64,000 bases of DNA, taken from positions 1-64,000 of the forward strand of contig NZ_KV786254.1 of assembly GCF_001806875.1 (NCBI RefSeq), read 5' to 3'. Below are positions 9,979 to 22,995 of the stretch, in pieces. The stretch's first letter is position 1; the number at the start of each line of letters is the position of its first letter. Position numbers and translations under genes: made by a program. Source of the DNA: Corynebacterium sp. HMSC29G08 (lineage in GTDB: Bacteria; Actinomycetota; Actinomycetes; Mycobacteriales; Mycobacteriaceae). Below the pieces are notes generated by a model. That model was not told the DNA's origin. It did no database searches and saw only the letters and a list, made by a program, of their open reading frames with translations.

Positions 9979-11481
9979 TTACTCGGCGAGCTTCTTGGCA
10001 ATCAGCTGGTTGACCTGGCCTGGGTCGGCCTTGCCCTGCGTTGCCTTCATCACGGCGCCAACGATGGCACCGGTGACCTTCTTATTGCCTGCGCGGTACT
10101 TCTCCACGATGTCCGGGTTGGCGGCCAGGGCTTCGTCGACGGCTTTCTCAATTGCGCCGTCGTCACGCACGACCTCAAGGCCACGGGCGGCGACAACCTC
10201 GTCGACGCTGCCTTCGCCGGCAATGACACCGTCGATGGCCTGGCGGCCCAGCTTGGTGGTCAGCTTGCCTTCCTTGACCAGCTCCACCACGCGCGCAACA
10301 TCCGCCGGACTGACACCGAGAGCATCCAGATCCTTGCCTGCCTCGTTGGCCTTGCCGTTGATGTAGGAGACCCACCAGGAACGCGCCTCGTCCGGAGTGG
10401 TGCCTGCCTCAACGGTGTCCACGATTAGATCCAATGCACCAGCGTTGACCAGGTCACGGAACTCCTTCTCCGGCAGCTGCCACTCCTCCTGGATGCGCGC
10501 GCGGCGCACCCACGGAAGTTCCGGCAAAGTTGCGCGGATTTCCTCAACCCACTCCGGCTTTGCAATCACCGGCGGCAGGTCAGGATCGTTGAAGTAGCGG
10601 TAGTCCGACGCCTCTTCCTTCGGGCGCCCCTTGGAGGTGGAGCCGTCCTTCTCCTGGTAGTGGCGGGTCTCCTGGACGATCTCCTCGCCGTTTTCCAGTG
10701 CGGCGGCCTGGCGCTGCATCTCAAAGCGCACGGCCTGCTCGACCGACTTCAGGGAGTTAATATTCTTCGTTTCGGTACGGGTACCGAACTTCTCCTGGCC
10801 GATGGGGCGAAGGGAGACGTTAGCGTCGCAACGCATGCTGCCCTGGTCCATACGAGCATCGGAGACACCAAGTGCCTTCACCAGCTCGCGCAGGGCGCCA
10901 ACGTAGGCCTTGGCAACCTCGGGGGCGCGCTCGCCAGCGCCGATGATCGGCTTGGTCACAATCTCAATGAGCGGGATGCCGGCACGGTTGCAGTCCACAA
11001 GCGACGCCGTCGCGCCCGTAATACGGCCGGACGCAGAACCCAGGTGGGTCAGCTTGCCGGTGTCTTCCTCCATGTGCGCGCGCTCGATCTCAACGCGCCA
11101 CTCCGTGCCGTCCTCCAGCATGACGTCCAGGTAACCGTCGTACGCAATCGGCTCGTCGTACTGGGAGATCTGGTAGTTCTTCGGCTGGTCCGGGTAGAAA
11201 TAGTTCTTGCGCGCAAACCGGGAAGACTCTGCAATCTTGCAGTTCAACGCCAGGCCGATCTTGATGGCCCACTCCACGCCCTTCGCGTTCACCACCGGCA
11301 GTGCGCCAGGAAGGCCGAGCGAAACCGGGTCAATGTTCGTGTTCGGCGCCGCACCAAAGTGTGCGGAGGCGGTGGAAAACATCTTCGTCTCAGTGGCAAG
11401 CTCGACGTGCACCTCAAGACCCATAACCGGGTCGTACTTTTCCAGTACCTCGTCGTAATCCATCAGGTCATACGCAGTCAT
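9979..11481 (-). CDS. gatB: Aspartyl/glutamyl-tRNA amidotransferase subunit B
   Basis: GatB is the tRNA-binding and kinase subunit of GatCAB. It phosphorylates and amidates Glu-tRNA(Gln) and/or Asp-tRNA(Asn) with ammonia from GatA. The 500-residue protein has the PET112 catalytic domain from residue 14 ([13 protein letters not shown]), conserved blocks such as [16 protein letters not shown] and [13 protein letters not shown], and a C-terminal YqeY-like helical tail ending [14 protein letters not shown] start at [18 protein letters not shown] (11489-11494) ends 7 bases before this ATG and there is no Shine-Dalgarno. It is separated from gatC-gatA by about 5 kb, as in other corynebacteria. Confidence 0.95.
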   Translation of the reverse strand: MTAYDLMDYDEVLEKYDPVMGLEVHVELATETKMFSTASAHFGAAPNTNIDPVSLGLPGALPVVNAKGVEWAIKIGLALNCKIAESSRFARKNYFYPDQPKNYQISQYDEPIAYDGYLDVMLEDGTEWRVEIERAHMEEDTGKLTHLGSASGRITGATASLVDCNRAGIPLIEIVTKPIIGAGERAPEVAKAYVGALRELVKALGVSDARMDQGSMRCDANVSLRPIGQEKFGTRTETKNINSLKSVEQAVRFEMQRQAAALENGEEIVQETRHYQEKDGSTSKGRPKEEASDYRYFNDPDLPPVIAKPEWVEEIRATLPELPWVRRARIQEEWQLPEKEFRDLVNAGALDLIVDTVEAGTTPDEARSWWVSYINGKANEAGKDLDALGVSPADVARVVELVKEGKLTTKLGRQAIDGVIAGEGSVDEVVAARGLEVVRDDGAIEKAVDEALAANPDIVEKYRAGNKKVTGAIVGAVMKATQGKADPGQVNQLIAKKLAE

Positions 11482-11517
11482 GCCGGTCAGTCTACTGCCC
11501 CACCCCACACGCCCGCG

Positions 11518-12465
11518 CTACAGCTCGCCGCGTCGCTCGATCCAAACAAAAGCTGCGGTCTTTTCACGGCCCACTGAGAGCCCATTGCTTATCGACGCCA
11601 CATTGCCCCCATGCACCGTCCCCCACAACGTATCCCCTGCCTCGGCTGGCAATACGCGGCACAACAGTTGCATCGCCGCAGAGCCGAAACCATGGCCCCG
11701 GGCATGATTATCAAGCAGGATTTCGTAGACCTGAAATCCCCGCATACCGTTCGCGTCATCACGCGCGGCGGCAATGATGCCCGCGTGCTGTCCGTCAATC
11801 TCAATGGTGCACAGCGCGCCTGTCTCCGCGCAGCTTGTCAGCTGCTCAAGCGTTGCCGCTTCAGTCCACGTGGCAACTTCGGGCGTTTGCTTGATCACGC
11901 GGGCAAGCACCTCATCGGCATAGGTAACTATCTCGGCCGGTTCTGCAGGTACCAGCCGCACGCGCTCGCACTGTGGCCGCAAAGGCCGCTCACAAAGCTG
12001 CGAGACAAGACCCGCGATAATCCACTGGTCCACGTCAACATCTGCGGGCGGGTCCGGCAGTTCGAAGTGGATGGCAAGCGGCGCAAACTCGGCGAAATCC
12101 CGGTGGAGCTTTTTCGCATACGGCACCAAAGCGTCGTACTGCGGAGGCAACGAGGTGGCTACAACGCTCACGAACGGCTTTTGCGGATCCAGTCCGAGAA
12201 ACCGGATACCCGCTACACACCAGTTGCCGTCGCTGAACTCGATGTGCCGGTTTGCCCACGCCAACGGGTCTGACACATCGGGGCCGCCGAGGGTGCGGAG
12301 GTGGTCTCTAAAACCTGCGCCAAATTCCGTGTTGGCTACGTGGTCAGCTTGGGGGCGCATTTCTTGCGTAGCTAGTAGAAGCCGCTCTTCTGGGCCGTAC
12401 CACTGGCGCAACCTGCTCGGCATCCATGCCTCGTAGCGCTCAGCCATTTGTTCGAGCAACGTCAT
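11518..12465 (-). CDS. GNAT-family acetyltransferase-like protein
   Basis: The 315-residue protein ends in a GNAT fold: an acetyl-CoA-type loop LLDNHARGHGFGSAAMQLL preceded by GFQVYEI, then a WGTVHGGNVAS motif. The first 200 residues have no family I recognise. They look like a separate alpha/beta domain (SVVATSLPPQYDALVPYAKKL) and may be a degenerate GNAT repeat. GGAAGG just upstream fixes the ATG at 12465. It is divergent from nadA across about 64 bases. Substrate unknown. Confidence 0.75.
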   Translation of the reverse strand: MTLLEQMAERYEAWMPSRLRQWYGPEERLLLATQEMRPQADHVANTEFGAGFRDHLRTLGGPDVSDPLAWANRHIEFSDGNWCVAGIRFLGLDPQKPFVSVVATSLPPQYDALVPYAKKLHRDFAEFAPLAIHFELPDPPADVDVDQWIIAGLVSQLCERPLRPQCERVRLVPAEPAEIVTYADEVLARVIKQTPEVATWTEAATLEQLTSCAETGALCTIEIDGQHAGIIAAARDDANGMRGFQVYEILLDNHARGHGFGSAAMQLLCRVLPAEAGDTLWGTVHGGNVASISNGLSVGREKTAAFVWIERRGEL

Positions 12466-12529
12466 GTGTGTGCCTTCCGTTAGTGTCAAACTGACCAAAA
12501 CCCGAGCTGAAACGGGCTAGGTTAGACGC

Positions 12530-13483
12530 ATGTGGACTGATGAAGTGCGAAAACTGAAGCAAGAGAAAAACGCCGTGATTTTGGCGCACAACTACCAAAT
12601 CCCGGAGATTCAAGACATCGCCGACTTTACAGGCGACTCGCTTGCGCTGTCCCGCATCGCGGCGAAAACCGATGCGGATGTGATCGTCTTTTGCGGTGTG
12701 CACTTCATGGCGGAAAGTGCGAAGATCTTAAGCCCCGACAAGACCGTGCTGATCCCGGATGCGGATGCTGGTTGCTCGCTGGCGGACTCCATTACTGCCG
12801 ATCAGCTGCGTGAATGGAAGGCGCAGCATCCGGACGCGCTGGTGGTCAGCTACGTCAACACCACCGCAGAGGTCAAGGCGCTAACTGATATCTGCTGCAC
12901 CTCGTCGAATGCGGTTGATGTGGTCAACTCCATCGACCCGGATCAGGAGATCCTCTTCTGCCCCGACCAGTTCCTAGGCGCGCACGTCAAGCGTGAGACT
13001 GGCCGCGAGAACATCCGCATTTGGGCCGGTGAGTGCCACGTCCACGCCGGTATCAACGGCAAGGACCTGGCGGACCAGGCGGCCGCCCACCCGGATGCAC
13101 CGCTGTACATCCACCCGGAGTGCGGCTGCGCCAACTCCGCGATCTACCTGGCGGGCGAAGGCGTAATTGATCCGCAGCGTGTGCACATGCTCTCTACTGG
13201 CGGCATGCTTGAGCAGGCTGGGCGGGACACTGAGGGCACGGTGCTGGTGGCTACTGAGGTGGGCATGTTGCACCAGCTGCAGCAAGCTTCGCCTGCGGTT
13301 GATTTCCAGCCGGTCAACCCCAAGGCGTCATGCACGTACATGAAGATGATTACGCCGGAGAAGCTGGTCGCCTCGCTGCGGGAGATGCGCGATGAGGTCA
13401 CGGTGCCGGAGGATGTGGCGGCGAAGGCTCGTCAGTCGCTGGAGCGCATGATTGCCATTGGTAACCCGGGTAGTGGGGAGTAG
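12530..13483 (+). CDS. nadA: Quinolinate synthase NadA
   Basis: NadA condenses iminoaspartate with dihydroxyacetone phosphate to quinolinate, using a [4Fe-4S] cluster. The 317-residue protein contains three expected ligands: C82 ([10 protein letters not shown]), C169 ([10 protein letters not shown]) and C268 ([10 protein letters not shown]), with spacings close to those of characterised enzymes. LAHNYQ and [11 protein letters not shown] are also family signatures. It is followed after 7 bases by nadC, forming a two-gene NAD biosynthesis operon. No nadB, nadS or Nudix-type regulator (as described for C. glutamicum) is adjacent. TAGGTT (12518-12523) ends 6 bases before the ATG, so translation is probably leaderless. 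Confidence 0.96.
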   Translation: MWTDEVRKLKQEKNAVILAHNYQIPEIQDIADFTGDSLALSRIAAKTDADVIVFCGVHFMAESAKILSPDKTVLIPDADAGCSLADSITADQLREWKAQHPDALVVSYVNTTAEVKALTDICCTSSNAVDVVNSIDPDQEILFCPDQFLGAHVKRETGRENIRIWAGECHVHAGINGKDLADQAAAHPDAPLYIHPECGCANSAIYLAGEGVIDPQRVHMLSTGGMLEQAGRDTEGTVLVATEVGMLHQLQQASPAVDFQPVNPKASCTYMKMITPEKLVASLREMRDEVTVPEDVAAKARQSLERMIAIGNPGSGE

Positions 13484-13490
13484 AACGCAG

Positions 13491-14345
13491 ATGCAACCTC
13501 TAGATAAAGAAGCAACGCTACGCCTAATCCGCATCGGCTTAGAGGAGGATTTCGCACACGGCCCTGACGCTACGACGGAAGCCACCATCGACGCGGACGC
13601 AGTACTGACCACCCACGTCGTCCCACGCCAACCGGGCGTAGTGGCGGGTCTAGACGTGATCGCCTGGATCATGCAAGAGATCAGCCCGGAAATCCAAGTC
13701 ACCGTGCACGCGAACGACGGCGACAAGGTTGCCCCCGGAACAAAGCTCGCAACCGTGAGCGGTCCTGCCCGCCCGATCCTCTCGGCGGAGCGCACCATGC
13801 TGAACTTGCTGACCTACGCCAGCGGCATTGCCACGCAAACGCAGCAGTGGACCGACGCGCTGGCCGGCACTGGCGCCAAAGTGCGCGACTCACGCAAGAC
13901 GCTTCCCGGCTACCGCGACTTTGCCAAATACGCCGTGCGCTGCGGCGGTGGTGTAAACCACCGCATGAGCCTGGGCGATAGCGCCCTGATTAAAGACAAC
14001 CACGTGGCAAGTGTTGGCAGCGTGGCGCAAGCTTACCGTCGTACAGCAGAAGCATTTCCGGACCTGCCCCGCGAGGTTGAAGTAGACACCCTCGCCCAGC
14101 TTGAAGAAGTCCTCGCACTGCACCCTGACTTAGTGATGCTGGACAACTTCAGCGTGGACACCACACGTCAAGCGGTGGAGCTGCGCAACCGGCTCTCGCC
14201 GAACACGCGGCTGGAATCCTCCGGGGGCTTAAGTCTTGACGTGGCGCGCGCGTACGCCGAAACCGGCGTGGACTTTCTCGCCGTCGGTGCGTTGACGCAC
14301 TCGGTGCGCATCCTCGACATCGGGCTGGATGCCGAGGAAGGCTAG
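13491..14345 (+). CDS. nadC: Nicotinate-nucleotide diphosphorylase (carboxylating) NadC
   Basis: NadC converts quinolinate and PRPP to nicotinate mononucleotide, CO2 and pyrophosphate. The 284-residue protein has the N-terminal open-sandwich domain and a C-terminal barrel with the signature RDSRKTLPGYRDFAKYAV, then GGGVNHRMSLGDSALIKDNH. All the usual basic active-site residues seem present. I start at MQPLDKEATLRL, 7 bases after the nadA stop, with GGGGAG upstream; a longer frame overlaps nadA. The stop codon lies in a perfect stem-loop shared with the convergent pfkA. Confidence 0.96.
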   Translation: MQPLDKEATLRLIRIGLEEDFAHGPDATTEATIDADAVLTTHVVPRQPGVVAGLDVIAWIMQEISPEIQVTVHANDGDKVAPGTKLATVSGPARPILSAERTMLNLLTYASGIATQTQQWTDALAGTGAKVRDSRKTLPGYRDFAKYAVRCGGGVNHRMSLGDSALIKDNHVASVGSVAQAYRRTAEAFPDLPREVEVDTLAQLEEVLALHPDLVMLDNFSVDTTRQAVELRNRLSPNTRLESSGGLSLDVARAYAETGVDFLAVGALTHSVRILDIGLDAEEG

Positions 14346-14358
14346 ATGAAAATCTAGC
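14341..14358. terminator. Hairpin between convergent nadC and pfkA
   Basis: GCTAGAT (14341-14347) and ATCTAGC (14352-14358) pair perfectly around a GAAA loop, and the nadC stop codon lies inside the 5' arm. There is no T-run on either strand, so it may act as a transcript-end stabiliser or weak bidirectional terminator. Confidence 0.4.
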
Positions 14359-14367
14359 CGAACAAAT

Positions 14368-15399
14368 TTAGCCGAACATGCTGCGCGCCGTCTTGTAGCG
14401 CGCTTCCGGCACCTGCTTGAGGTGCGCCACGGCAGACTCCAGCGGCACCAAGTCGATGTTCTCGCCATGGAGTGCCACACAGGTGTCAAAGTTGCCCTCG
14501 TGTGCTGCGCGCGCTGCGTGCACGCCGTAGCGGGTGGCAAGCACACGGTCGTAGGCTGTCGGCGTGCCGCCGCGCTGGATGTGGCCGAGCACGGTGGTGC
14601 GTACGTCGTAGCCAAGGCGGCGCTTAATCTCGTCCCCAATAATCTGGCCCATGCCATTGAAGGTCTTGTGGCCAAACTCGTCTTCCTCGCCCAGACCTGC
14701 GTCCATCGTGCCTTCCTTAGGCACAGCGCCTTCGGCGACCACGATGATGCCGTATTTCTCCCCCATCTGGAAGCGGCGCTCCATGGCTTTGCAGATCTCT
14801 TCAATGTCGAAGGGTTCTTCCGGGATCACGGTGTAGTGCGCGCCACCAGCCATGCCCGCATGCAGGGCGATCCAGCCGACGTGGCGGCCCATAACCTCCA
14901 CGATCAGGATGCGGTTGTGCGATTCCGCCGTGGTGTGCAGGCGGTCAATCGCGTCCGTTGCCACAGACACCGCAGTGTCAAAGCCGAAGGTGTAGTCCGT
15001 CGCGGCCACGTCATTGTCAATGGTCTTCGGCACACCGACTACCGGAATGCCGTTGTCTGCCAGCCACTTTGCACCTTTGAGCGTGCCTTCGCCGCCGATG
15101 GCGATAAGGGCGTCCACCTCAGCGTCTGCAAGATTGGCCTTGATCTGGTCAATGCCTGCCTTGAACTTGTCGGGGTGCAGGCGGCCGGTGCCCAAGATGG
15201 TGCCGCCGCGTAGGAGGATGGAGTCAATGTAGGCGTCGTCGTAGAGGTCCACCCTGCGGTCCTCCATCAGGCCTACCCAGCCGTCGAGGTAGCCGACCAC
15301 GGTAGAGCCGTACTCCGCGCTGGCCGTTCGCACGATTCCTCGAATTACAGCATTCAGTCCCGGGCAGTCGCCGCCTGAAGTCAAAGTGGCAAGTCGCAT
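14368..15399 (-). CDS. pfkA: 6-phosphofructokinase PfkA
   Basis: PfkA phosphorylates fructose 6-phosphate, the committed step of glycolysis. The 343-residue length and sequence match actinobacterial group III enzymes. The nucleotide loop is [17 protein letters not shown], and GGEGTLKG carries the Gly typical of ATP users, whereas PKTIDNDV carries the Lys typical of PPi-type enzymes. This mixed signature is normal for the group and argues for ATP use. I start at [17 protein letters not shown] (15407-15412) ends 7 bases before the ATG, and its first three bases are the stop codon of the upstream MFS gene. Confidence 0.95.
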   Translation of the reverse strand: MRLATLTSGGDCPGLNAVIRGIVRTASAEYGSTVVGYLDGWVGLMEDRRVDLYDDAYIDSILLRGGTILGTGRLHPDKFKAGIDQIKANLADAEVDALIAIGGEGTLKGAKWLADNGIPVVGVPKTIDNDVAATDYTFGFDTAVSVATDAIDRLHTTAESHNRILIVEVMGRHVGWIALHAGMAGGAHYTVIPEEPFDIEEICKAMERRFQMGEKYGIIVVAEGAVPKEGTMDAGLGEEDEFGHKTFNGMGQIIGDEIKRRLGYDVRTTVLGHIQRGGTPTAYDRVLATRYGVHAARAAHEGNFDTCVALHGENIDLVPLESAVAHLKQVPEARYKTARSMFG

Positions 15400-15409
15400 G
15401 GTTCCCAGC

Positions 15410-16762
15410 CTAGCGCGCCACCCCATGGGGCTTCATGCTTAGCGACGCCACCGCCCCCACCACCATCGCCCCCAACGGCAACACCAGCGCTTTCGCTGCA
15501 GTTACGTCGATCTCCCCCGACGCCAGGACCGCGCCAACGAGTGCTACACCCACCACGCTGCCAACCTGACGAGCTGTGTTGTAGAGCCCCGAGGCCGCGC
15601 CGGTGTGCGCACCGTCAATACCCCGCATGGTCAGCGCTGCGTTCGGCGCCCACACGAATGCGCCGCCGATGCCGAGAAGCGAGGTCACCGCGGCAAACCA
15701 TGCAACGGGCGCCCCAGCGTTAATCAGTGCAACGGCCAATGCAAGGCCCGCCGCGCACACACTAAAGCCTGCAACGCACAGCTTGCCTGGGTCCATACGG
15801 TCCGTGAGGTAGCCGGCAACCGGGGTCAAGGTCAGCGCAAACAAGGACATGGGCACGGTGACAAGCCCTGCCGTGGTTGGCGTTGCGCCCGCAACCGTTT
15901 GCAGCCAATACATCAGGGGGATGAACATGGATGCCACCGAAAAGCCCATCATGGCCACCCCAACCGTGCCCAGGGCAAAGGCCTTCTCGCCGAGCAGCCC
16001 GATGGGCAGGAAGCCACCGTCAGTACCATTGCGGGCCGAAAGCACCAGTGCGACAAGCAGCAGCAGGCCGAACAGGATCGACGGCCACTGGCCGAACTGG
16101 ATCCCGTACACCAAACATCCGAGACCGCCGAAGGACAGCAGCACCGGCAACAGTGTCACCTGCTGGTTGCCGCGCGGCAGTTTTGGCAAGGCAATCAACC
16201 CCGCAACAAGTGCCGCAATACCAAGCACGGCCTGGACGTAAAACGCCGCACGCCAGCCGTAACTTTCCGCAACAGCTCCCCCAACGACCGGCCCCAACAT
16301 GGAGGCCACGGACCCAATCACGCCCCAAGCCGCAAAGGCCCGACCCTGCTTGTCTTCCGCAAAAACCCGCGGGATCAGGCCGAAGGCTTGCGGCAAAAAC
16401 ACCGCCGCACCAAAGCCCTGGAGCGCTCGCGCCACCACCAGGGATGCAAAAGACCACGAGACACCCGCCAACCCTAAACCGATGACGTACACACACAGGC
16501 CGCTAAGGAACATGCGGCGCTGCCCGTACACGTCTCCAAGACGACCTGTCGCTGGCATTGGTGCCACCGTGCACAGCAGGTAGATGGAGGTCAGCCAGAC
16601 GGCGCTTGTGACGTCGAAAGGCAAAAGCGGCGTGATCACGGGCATGAAGCCCTGGTCAATCAGAACAAGAAAATACCCCGCAGCCAAGGCTGCGAGGGTA
16701 CTTGCGGGATTAACGGCCGGCTTCAAAAGCCGCACCAACGCGGTAGAGGCGCGCGTCCTCAA
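15410..16762 (-). CDS. MFS transporter (EmrB/QacA-like drug exporter)
   Basis: This 450-residue membrane protein has 12-14 hydrophobic helices and the major facilitator motif [14 protein letters not shown], after helix 2. It also has an antiporter-type motif C ([17 protein letters not shown]) on the fifth helix, typical of drug/H+ exporters of the DHA2 group. Substrate unknown. The start is uncertain: a TTG at 16762 overlaps gatA by 53 bases, and a GTG at 16735 overlaps by 26. Either way it is probably translated from the gatCA transcript. Its TAG stop forms part of the putative pfkA promoter. Confidence 0.83.
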   Translation of the reverse strand: MRTRASTALVRLLKPAVNPASTLAALAAGYFLVLIDQGFMPVITPLLPFDVTSAVWLTSIYLLCTVAPMPATGRLGDVYGQRRMFLSGLCVYVIGLGLAGVSWSFASLVVARALQGFGAAVFLPQAFGLIPRVFAEDKQGRAFAAWGVIGSVASMLGPVVGGAVAESYGWRAAFYVQAVLGIAALVAGLIALPKLPRGNQQVTLLPVLLSFGGLGCLVYGIQFGQWPSILFGLLLLVALVLSARNGTDGGFLPIGLLGEKAFALGTVGVAMMGFSVASMFIPLMYWLQTVAGATPTTAGLVTVPMSLFALTLTPVAGYLTDRMDPGKLCVAGFSVCAAGLALAVALINAGAPVAWFAAVTSLLGIGGAFVWAPNAALTMRGIDGAHTGAASGLYNTARQVGSVVGVALVGAVLASGEIDVTAAKALVLPLGAMVVGAVASLSMKPHGVAR

Positions 16763-18191
16763 ATGCCGGGGCGATCAGCTGCAGACCAACAGGAAGGCCG
16801 GTATCGGAAGCCTTGCCGGCAGGCACCGACATGCCCGGCAGGCCCGCCAAGTTCAGCGGCAGCGTAAACAGGTCAAAGTTGTACATCGCCAGCGGATCAT
16901 CAACCTTCTCACCCAGCTTGAATGCCGTGGACGGCACAGCCGGGCCACCGATCACGTCAACCTGTTCGAAGGCGCGGGCAAGATCCTGCGCGATCATGGT
17001 GCGCACGCGCTGGGCCTGCAGGTAGTACGCGTCGTAGTAACCGACGGAAAGCGCATAGGTTCCCAGGATCACACGGCGCTTGACCTCAGGACCAAAGCCT
17101 GCGCCACGAGAAGCCGCCATAACCTCCTCAGCGGAACGGGTGCCATCATCGCCTGCGCGCAGGCCGTAACGCATGCCGTCGAAACGAGCCAGGTTCGAGC
17201 TGACCTCAGACATCTGGATGATGTAGTAGGCACCCATCACGTCATCAAAGCTCGGGCAATCAACCTCAACGATCTCAGCGCCCTGGCGCTCAAACTGCGC
17301 AAACGCCTCATCGATCAGCTCAGCCACACCAGCCTGCGTGCCTGGGCGGTTGAACTGCTTCACGCGGCCAATCTTCACGCCCTTCAAGTCACCGGAAGCA
17401 CCCTCGCGAGCCGCATCTGCGCACTTCGGTACCTCGCGATCCACACTGGTTGCGTCGAACTCGTCGTGGCCGGCGATAATCTCGTGCAACAGCGCGGTAT
17501 CAAGCACGTTGTTGGCGCACGGGCCAACCTGATCGAGCGAGGACGCACACGCGATCACGCCGTAGCGCGACACGCCGCCGTAGGTCGGCTTCACACCCAC
17601 CGTGCCGGTCAGGGATGCCGGCTGGCGGATCGAGCCGCCAGTGTCCGTGCCAATGCCAAGCGGGGCCTCACCGGCGGCCAGCGCAGCAGCGGTACCGCCG
17701 CCGGAACCACCCGGTACACGCTCCAAGTCGTGCGGGTTCTTCGTCGGCTTGTACGCAGAGTTCTCAGTGGAAGAACCCATGGCAAACTCATCTAGGTTGG
17801 TCTTGCCCAGAATCGGGATACCAGCCTCGCGCAGCTTGGTCACCACAGTTGCGTCGTACGGGCTCATGTAGCCCTCAAGCATCTTGGAAGCCGCGGTAGT
17901 CGGCGCATCCGTGGTCACCAACAAGTCTTTGAGCGCCAGCGGCACACCAGCAAGCGCAGAAGCCGGCTTCTCGCCGTTTTTCACCTGCTCATCAACCTTG
18001 TCGGCTACAGCTAGTGCCTCTTCTACGCCAACGTGCAGGAATGCGCCGATCTCACCGTCAACCTCGGCGATGCGGTCCAAGAACGCCTCAGTGACCTCAC
18101 GCGAGGTCACCTCGCCAGCCTGGATCATGGCAGCAAGCTCGTGTGCCGGCTTCGAAACCAGGCCCTCGGTAGGAATCGTGTACTGGGTCAT
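16710..18191 (-). CDS. gatA: Aspartyl/glutamyl-tRNA amidotransferase subunit A
   Basis: GatA is the glutaminase subunit of GatCAB, releasing ammonia that is tunnelled to GatB. The 493-residue protein is an amidase-signature enzyme whose Ser-cisSer-Lys triad is visible at K88 (LALKDLL), S163 (PGGSGGG) and S187 ([12 protein letters not shown]), with the spacing of characterised GatA proteins. It follows gatC after 2 bases, so the two are co-translated. The MFS gene overlaps its 3' end. Confidence 0.96.
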   Translation of the reverse strand: MTQYTIPTEGLVSKPAHELAAMIQAGEVTSREVTEAFLDRIAEVDGEIGAFLHVGVEEALAVADKVDEQVKNGEKPASALAGVPLALKDLLVTTDAPTTAASKMLEGYMSPYDATVVTKLREAGIPILGKTNLDEFAMGSSTENSAYKPTKNPHDLERVPGGSGGGTAAALAAGEAPLGIGTDTGGSIRQPASLTGTVGVKPTYGGVSRYGVIACASSLDQVGPCANNVLDTALLHEIIAGHDEFDATSVDREVPKCADAAREGASGDLKGVKIGRVKQFNRPGTQAGVAELIDEAFAQFERQGAEIVEVDCPSFDDVMGAYYIIQMSEVSSNLARFDGMRYGLRAGDDGTRSAEEVMAASRGAGFGPEVKRRVILGTYALSVGYYDAYYLQAQRVRTMIAQDLARAFEQVDVIGGPAVPSTAFKLGEKVDDPLAMYNFDLFTLPLNLAGLPGMSVPAGKASDTGLPVGLQLIAPAFEDARLYRVGAAFEAGR

Positions 18192-18193
18192 AG

Positions 18194-18493
18194 TTAGTCT
18201 CCCTCTCCGAGAATCTGCGGCACAACGAAGCGATCATCTTCCACGGCCGGAGCTTGGTCCAGCGCTTGTGCTTGGGTCAGCGTCTTCTTCTCCACGTCTG
18301 CGCGCATGCCTGCGTCAATGGAGTGCGGGTGGCTCATCGGGGTAACCCCCTCGGTGTCCACGCCCTGGACCTTCGAAACAGCATCCACAATCGTGTCAAG
18401 CTGCTTCGCAATATCGTCGAGTTCCTCATCATTCAGCGCGATTCGAGCAAGGCGCGCAATGCGCGCGACCTCGTCGCGGGAAATCTCAGCCAC
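18194..18493 (-). CDS. gatC: Aspartyl/glutamyl-tRNA amidotransferase subunit C
   Basis: GatC is the small helical subunit that wraps around GatA and joins it to GatB. The 99 residues show the family pattern: [22 protein letters not shown] at the N-terminus, then [19 protein letters not shown] and the terminal region. The start is a GTG, with GGAAGGG about 13 bases upstream. It begins the gatC-gatA transcript and is divergent from the ACT-domain gene. Confidence 0.95.
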   Translation of the reverse strand: MAEISRDEVARIARLARIALNDEELDDIAKQLDTIVDAVSKVQGVDTEGVTPMSHPHSIDAGMRADVEKKTLTQAQALDQAPAVEDDRFVVPQILGEGD

Positions 18494-18597
18494 AGTCGTT
18501 ATATCCCTTCCACGTCACGTGGGTTGCGTTTAACGGGGATCATCTTACGTCACGCCTACGCCGTCAATGGTCAGGCCCGGTTGCTATAAAGGAGTCC

Positions 18598-19269
18598 ATG
18601 TCCTATCTCATCCGCGTAACCCTTCCCGACGTTCCAGGCAGCCTTGGTCAGCTGGCCGAAGCGTTTGGCATTGTGGACGCTGACATCAACTCAGTGGACA
18701 TTGTGGAGACCGCGCTAGACGGCACCGTGACCGATGACATCGTGGTAACACTTCCCACCGGTGTGATGGTTGACACCCTGATCACCGCCGTTGCTTCCGT
18801 TGAGGGTGCGGAAGTGGATTCCATCCGTCCGTTTACGGGCCGCGTGGATCGCCGCGGGCAAATTGAGATGCTTGCAAAAATTGCGGACTGCTCCAACCGG
18901 GTTGCCGACACCCTGGACGAGCTGGTCAACGTCATGCCGGGTGCGGTTACCTCCTCTTGGGCAGTCGTCTTGCGCGATACCCCCGATGGGCTCACCCGAG
19001 TCGCCGCCTCCCCGGCCGCGCCAGAAGATGATGGATCTAACCCGAGCATGCCGGTTATTGACGCAGCACGGATCATCCAGCCGGACTACGACGAATGGGC
19101 GCCCGAACCCTGGTTCCAGCTCGGTACCGCGCTGACTATTACTCCGCTCAACGGCACCGACATGGTGCTGGTCATCGGGCGTGTTGGCGGGCCCGACTAC
19201 CTGGCATCTGAGGTCCGTGAGATCGGCGATCTGGGCCGCATCGTCGGCGCGATGCTACGCGGAGCGTAA
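18598..19269 (+). CDS. ACT-domain protein
   Basis: The 223-residue protein starts with an ACT domain (YLIRVTLPDVPGSLGQLAEAFG, then DINSVDIVE), a fold that usually binds amino acids. The second half (residues about 80-220) is a separate alpha/beta domain, perhaps GAF-like, seen in conserved actinobacterial proteins of unknown function. There is no catalytic motif, so a regulatory or ligand-sensing role is more likely than an enzyme. AAAGGAG precedes the ATG by 5 bases. It is divergent from gatC and convergent with ligA with only 11 bases between stops. Confidence 0.8.
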   Translation: MSYLIRVTLPDVPGSLGQLAEAFGIVDADINSVDIVETALDGTVTDDIVVTLPTGVMVDTLITAVASVEGAEVDSIRPFTGRVDRRGQIEMLAKIADCSNRVADTLDELVNVMPGAVTSSWAVVLRDTPDGLTRVAASPAAPEDDGSNPSMPVIDAARIIQPDYDEWAPEPWFQLGTALTITPLNGTDMVLVIGRVGGPDYLASEVREIGDLGRIVGAMLRGA

Positions 19270-19280
19270 GAAGAACCCGG

Positions 19281-22080
<2,800 letters not shown>

Positions 22081-22156
22081 GAATGTGACTATCAAACATC
22101 GGCCGGGCTGGGGGCAAGGATTGTATTCAGTACCACTGCGGGTTTCGAGAGGTGTC

Positions 22157-22162
22157 TAGAAT
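22157..22162 (+). promoter_or_regulatory. Putative -10 of the Fic module
   Basis: TAGAAT lies 29 bases upstream of the antitoxin GTG in an AT-richer patch and is followed by GGAAAGGAG as the ribosome site. The expected -35 position has no consensus hexamer. Confidence 0.4.
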
Positions 22163-22191
22163 ATTTGAAAGAATTCTGGAAAGGAGCCAAA

Positions 22192-22362
22192 GTGCCAGCT
22201 ACTCATCAGCAAAACGAACGTCCTCTAGAGCTAGCGACTTCAATGCGGGCTGCCAAAGCATCGATGGCTCTCGAAGGACGAAATGTCCCCAAAAACTATG
22301 TTCGTTCGGCCATAACTGAGCAAGTACTCCAACGCCTCCGAAGTGATCGTTCATGGGTTTAA
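22192..22362 (+). CDS. Fic antitoxin (VbhA-like)
   Basis: This 56-residue protein starts at a GTG preceded by GGAAAGGAG. Its sequence includes AKASMALEGRNVP, which contains the Fic-inhibitory motif S/T-x-x-x-E-G/N as S24-MAL-E28-G29. In class I Fic modules such as VbhA/VbhT, the Glu of this motif points into the toxin's ATP pocket and blocks AMPylation. Its stop lies 10 bases inside the fic gene, so the pair is translationally coupled, antitoxin first. The small size, order and motif together make the assignment strong. Confidence 0.85.
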   Translation: MPATHQQNERPLELATSMRAAKASMALEGRNVPKNYVRSAITEQVLQRLRSDRSWV

Positions 22363-22985
22363 CACCTGGGTATGGAGAAACGCCTCTCGAAGGGGATGAA
22401 CTGGAATCTCTCAACCCTGAAGTGCTTCGTAACCTGGGTGAAAGCTTCACAAAGTCAGCGATTTATGACCTAGAAACCGCACTTTACAGCGAAGCTAGGG
22501 AAAGGCTCTTGTCCGCAATCGATCGCGGAAAACTAACAGTTCCTGATCTCTTGACGCCTTCGTTTCTAATAGAACTTCACACTACGTTGTTTGGGGGCAT
22601 CTGGAAGTGGGCAGGCAGATTCCGAAGAACGATGTTGAACATCGGTGTCGCCCCTAATAACATCTCCAGCGAAACTTTCATGGTCTGCGGGAATCTGAAT
22701 TATCGCTGGGAAGAAGCATTGGTTACTTCTCCACACGATCTTCGAGTTTGCACCCATGCCGAGTTCGTTCGAATCCATCCCTTTGTAGACGGTAACGGAC
22801 GCGTCACCCGACTGTTGGCTGACCTAGTATTCGCCGCTGGGCAAACTCTTCCACATACGTTGGAGTATGACTGGGACATTGATAAGCAGATGTATATCCA
22901 GCTTCTACGTACTTTTGATCTCAATCGAGATCCCCAGCCGCTGTGTGATTTCATTCAGTCTCAAGCGTGTGGCGGCGGCCGTTAG
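22353..22985 (+). CDS. Fic-family toxin (protein adenylyltransferase)
   Basis: The 210-residue protein has an intact Fic core HPFVDGNGRVTR (residues 142-153: H142, D146, N148, G149, R150, R153). Fic proteins with this motif transfer AMP from ATP to a target protein; in bacterial modules DNA gyrase and topoisomerase IV are known targets, but the target here is unknown. No inhibitory motif is evident within the toxin itself, which fits inhibition by the separate antitoxin. Base composition is visibly more AT-rich and codon use less GC-biased than in ligA or the following exonuclease, suggesting transfer. Its TAG stop is part of the TAGAAT hexamer of the next gene. Confidence 0.9.
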   Translation: MGLTPGYGETPLEGDELESLNPEVLRNLGESFTKSAIYDLETALYSEARERLLSAIDRGKLTVPDLLTPSFLIELHTTLFGGIWKWAGRFRRTMLNIGVAPNNISSETFMVCGNLNYRWEEALVTSPHDLRVCTHAEFVRIHPFVDGNGRVTRLLADLVFAAGQTLPHTLEYDWDIDKQMYIQLLRTFDLNRDPQPLCDFIQSQACGGGR

Positions 22986-22988
22986 AAT
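22983..22988 (+). promoter_or_regulatory. -10 hexamer deciding the exonuclease start
   Basis: TAGAAT begins with the fic stop codon and ends 7 bases before the ATG at 22996. This is the leaderless geometry seen across the window and favours ATG 22996 over ATG 22987. Confidence 0.6.
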
Positions 22989-22995
22989 GGCGTGC

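Noticed and set aside
12530..14345. NrtR-type regulation of nadA-nadC
   Set aside because: No Nudix-type regulator gene is adjacent and I could not see a matching palindrome upstream; the promoter looks like a simple leaderless one.
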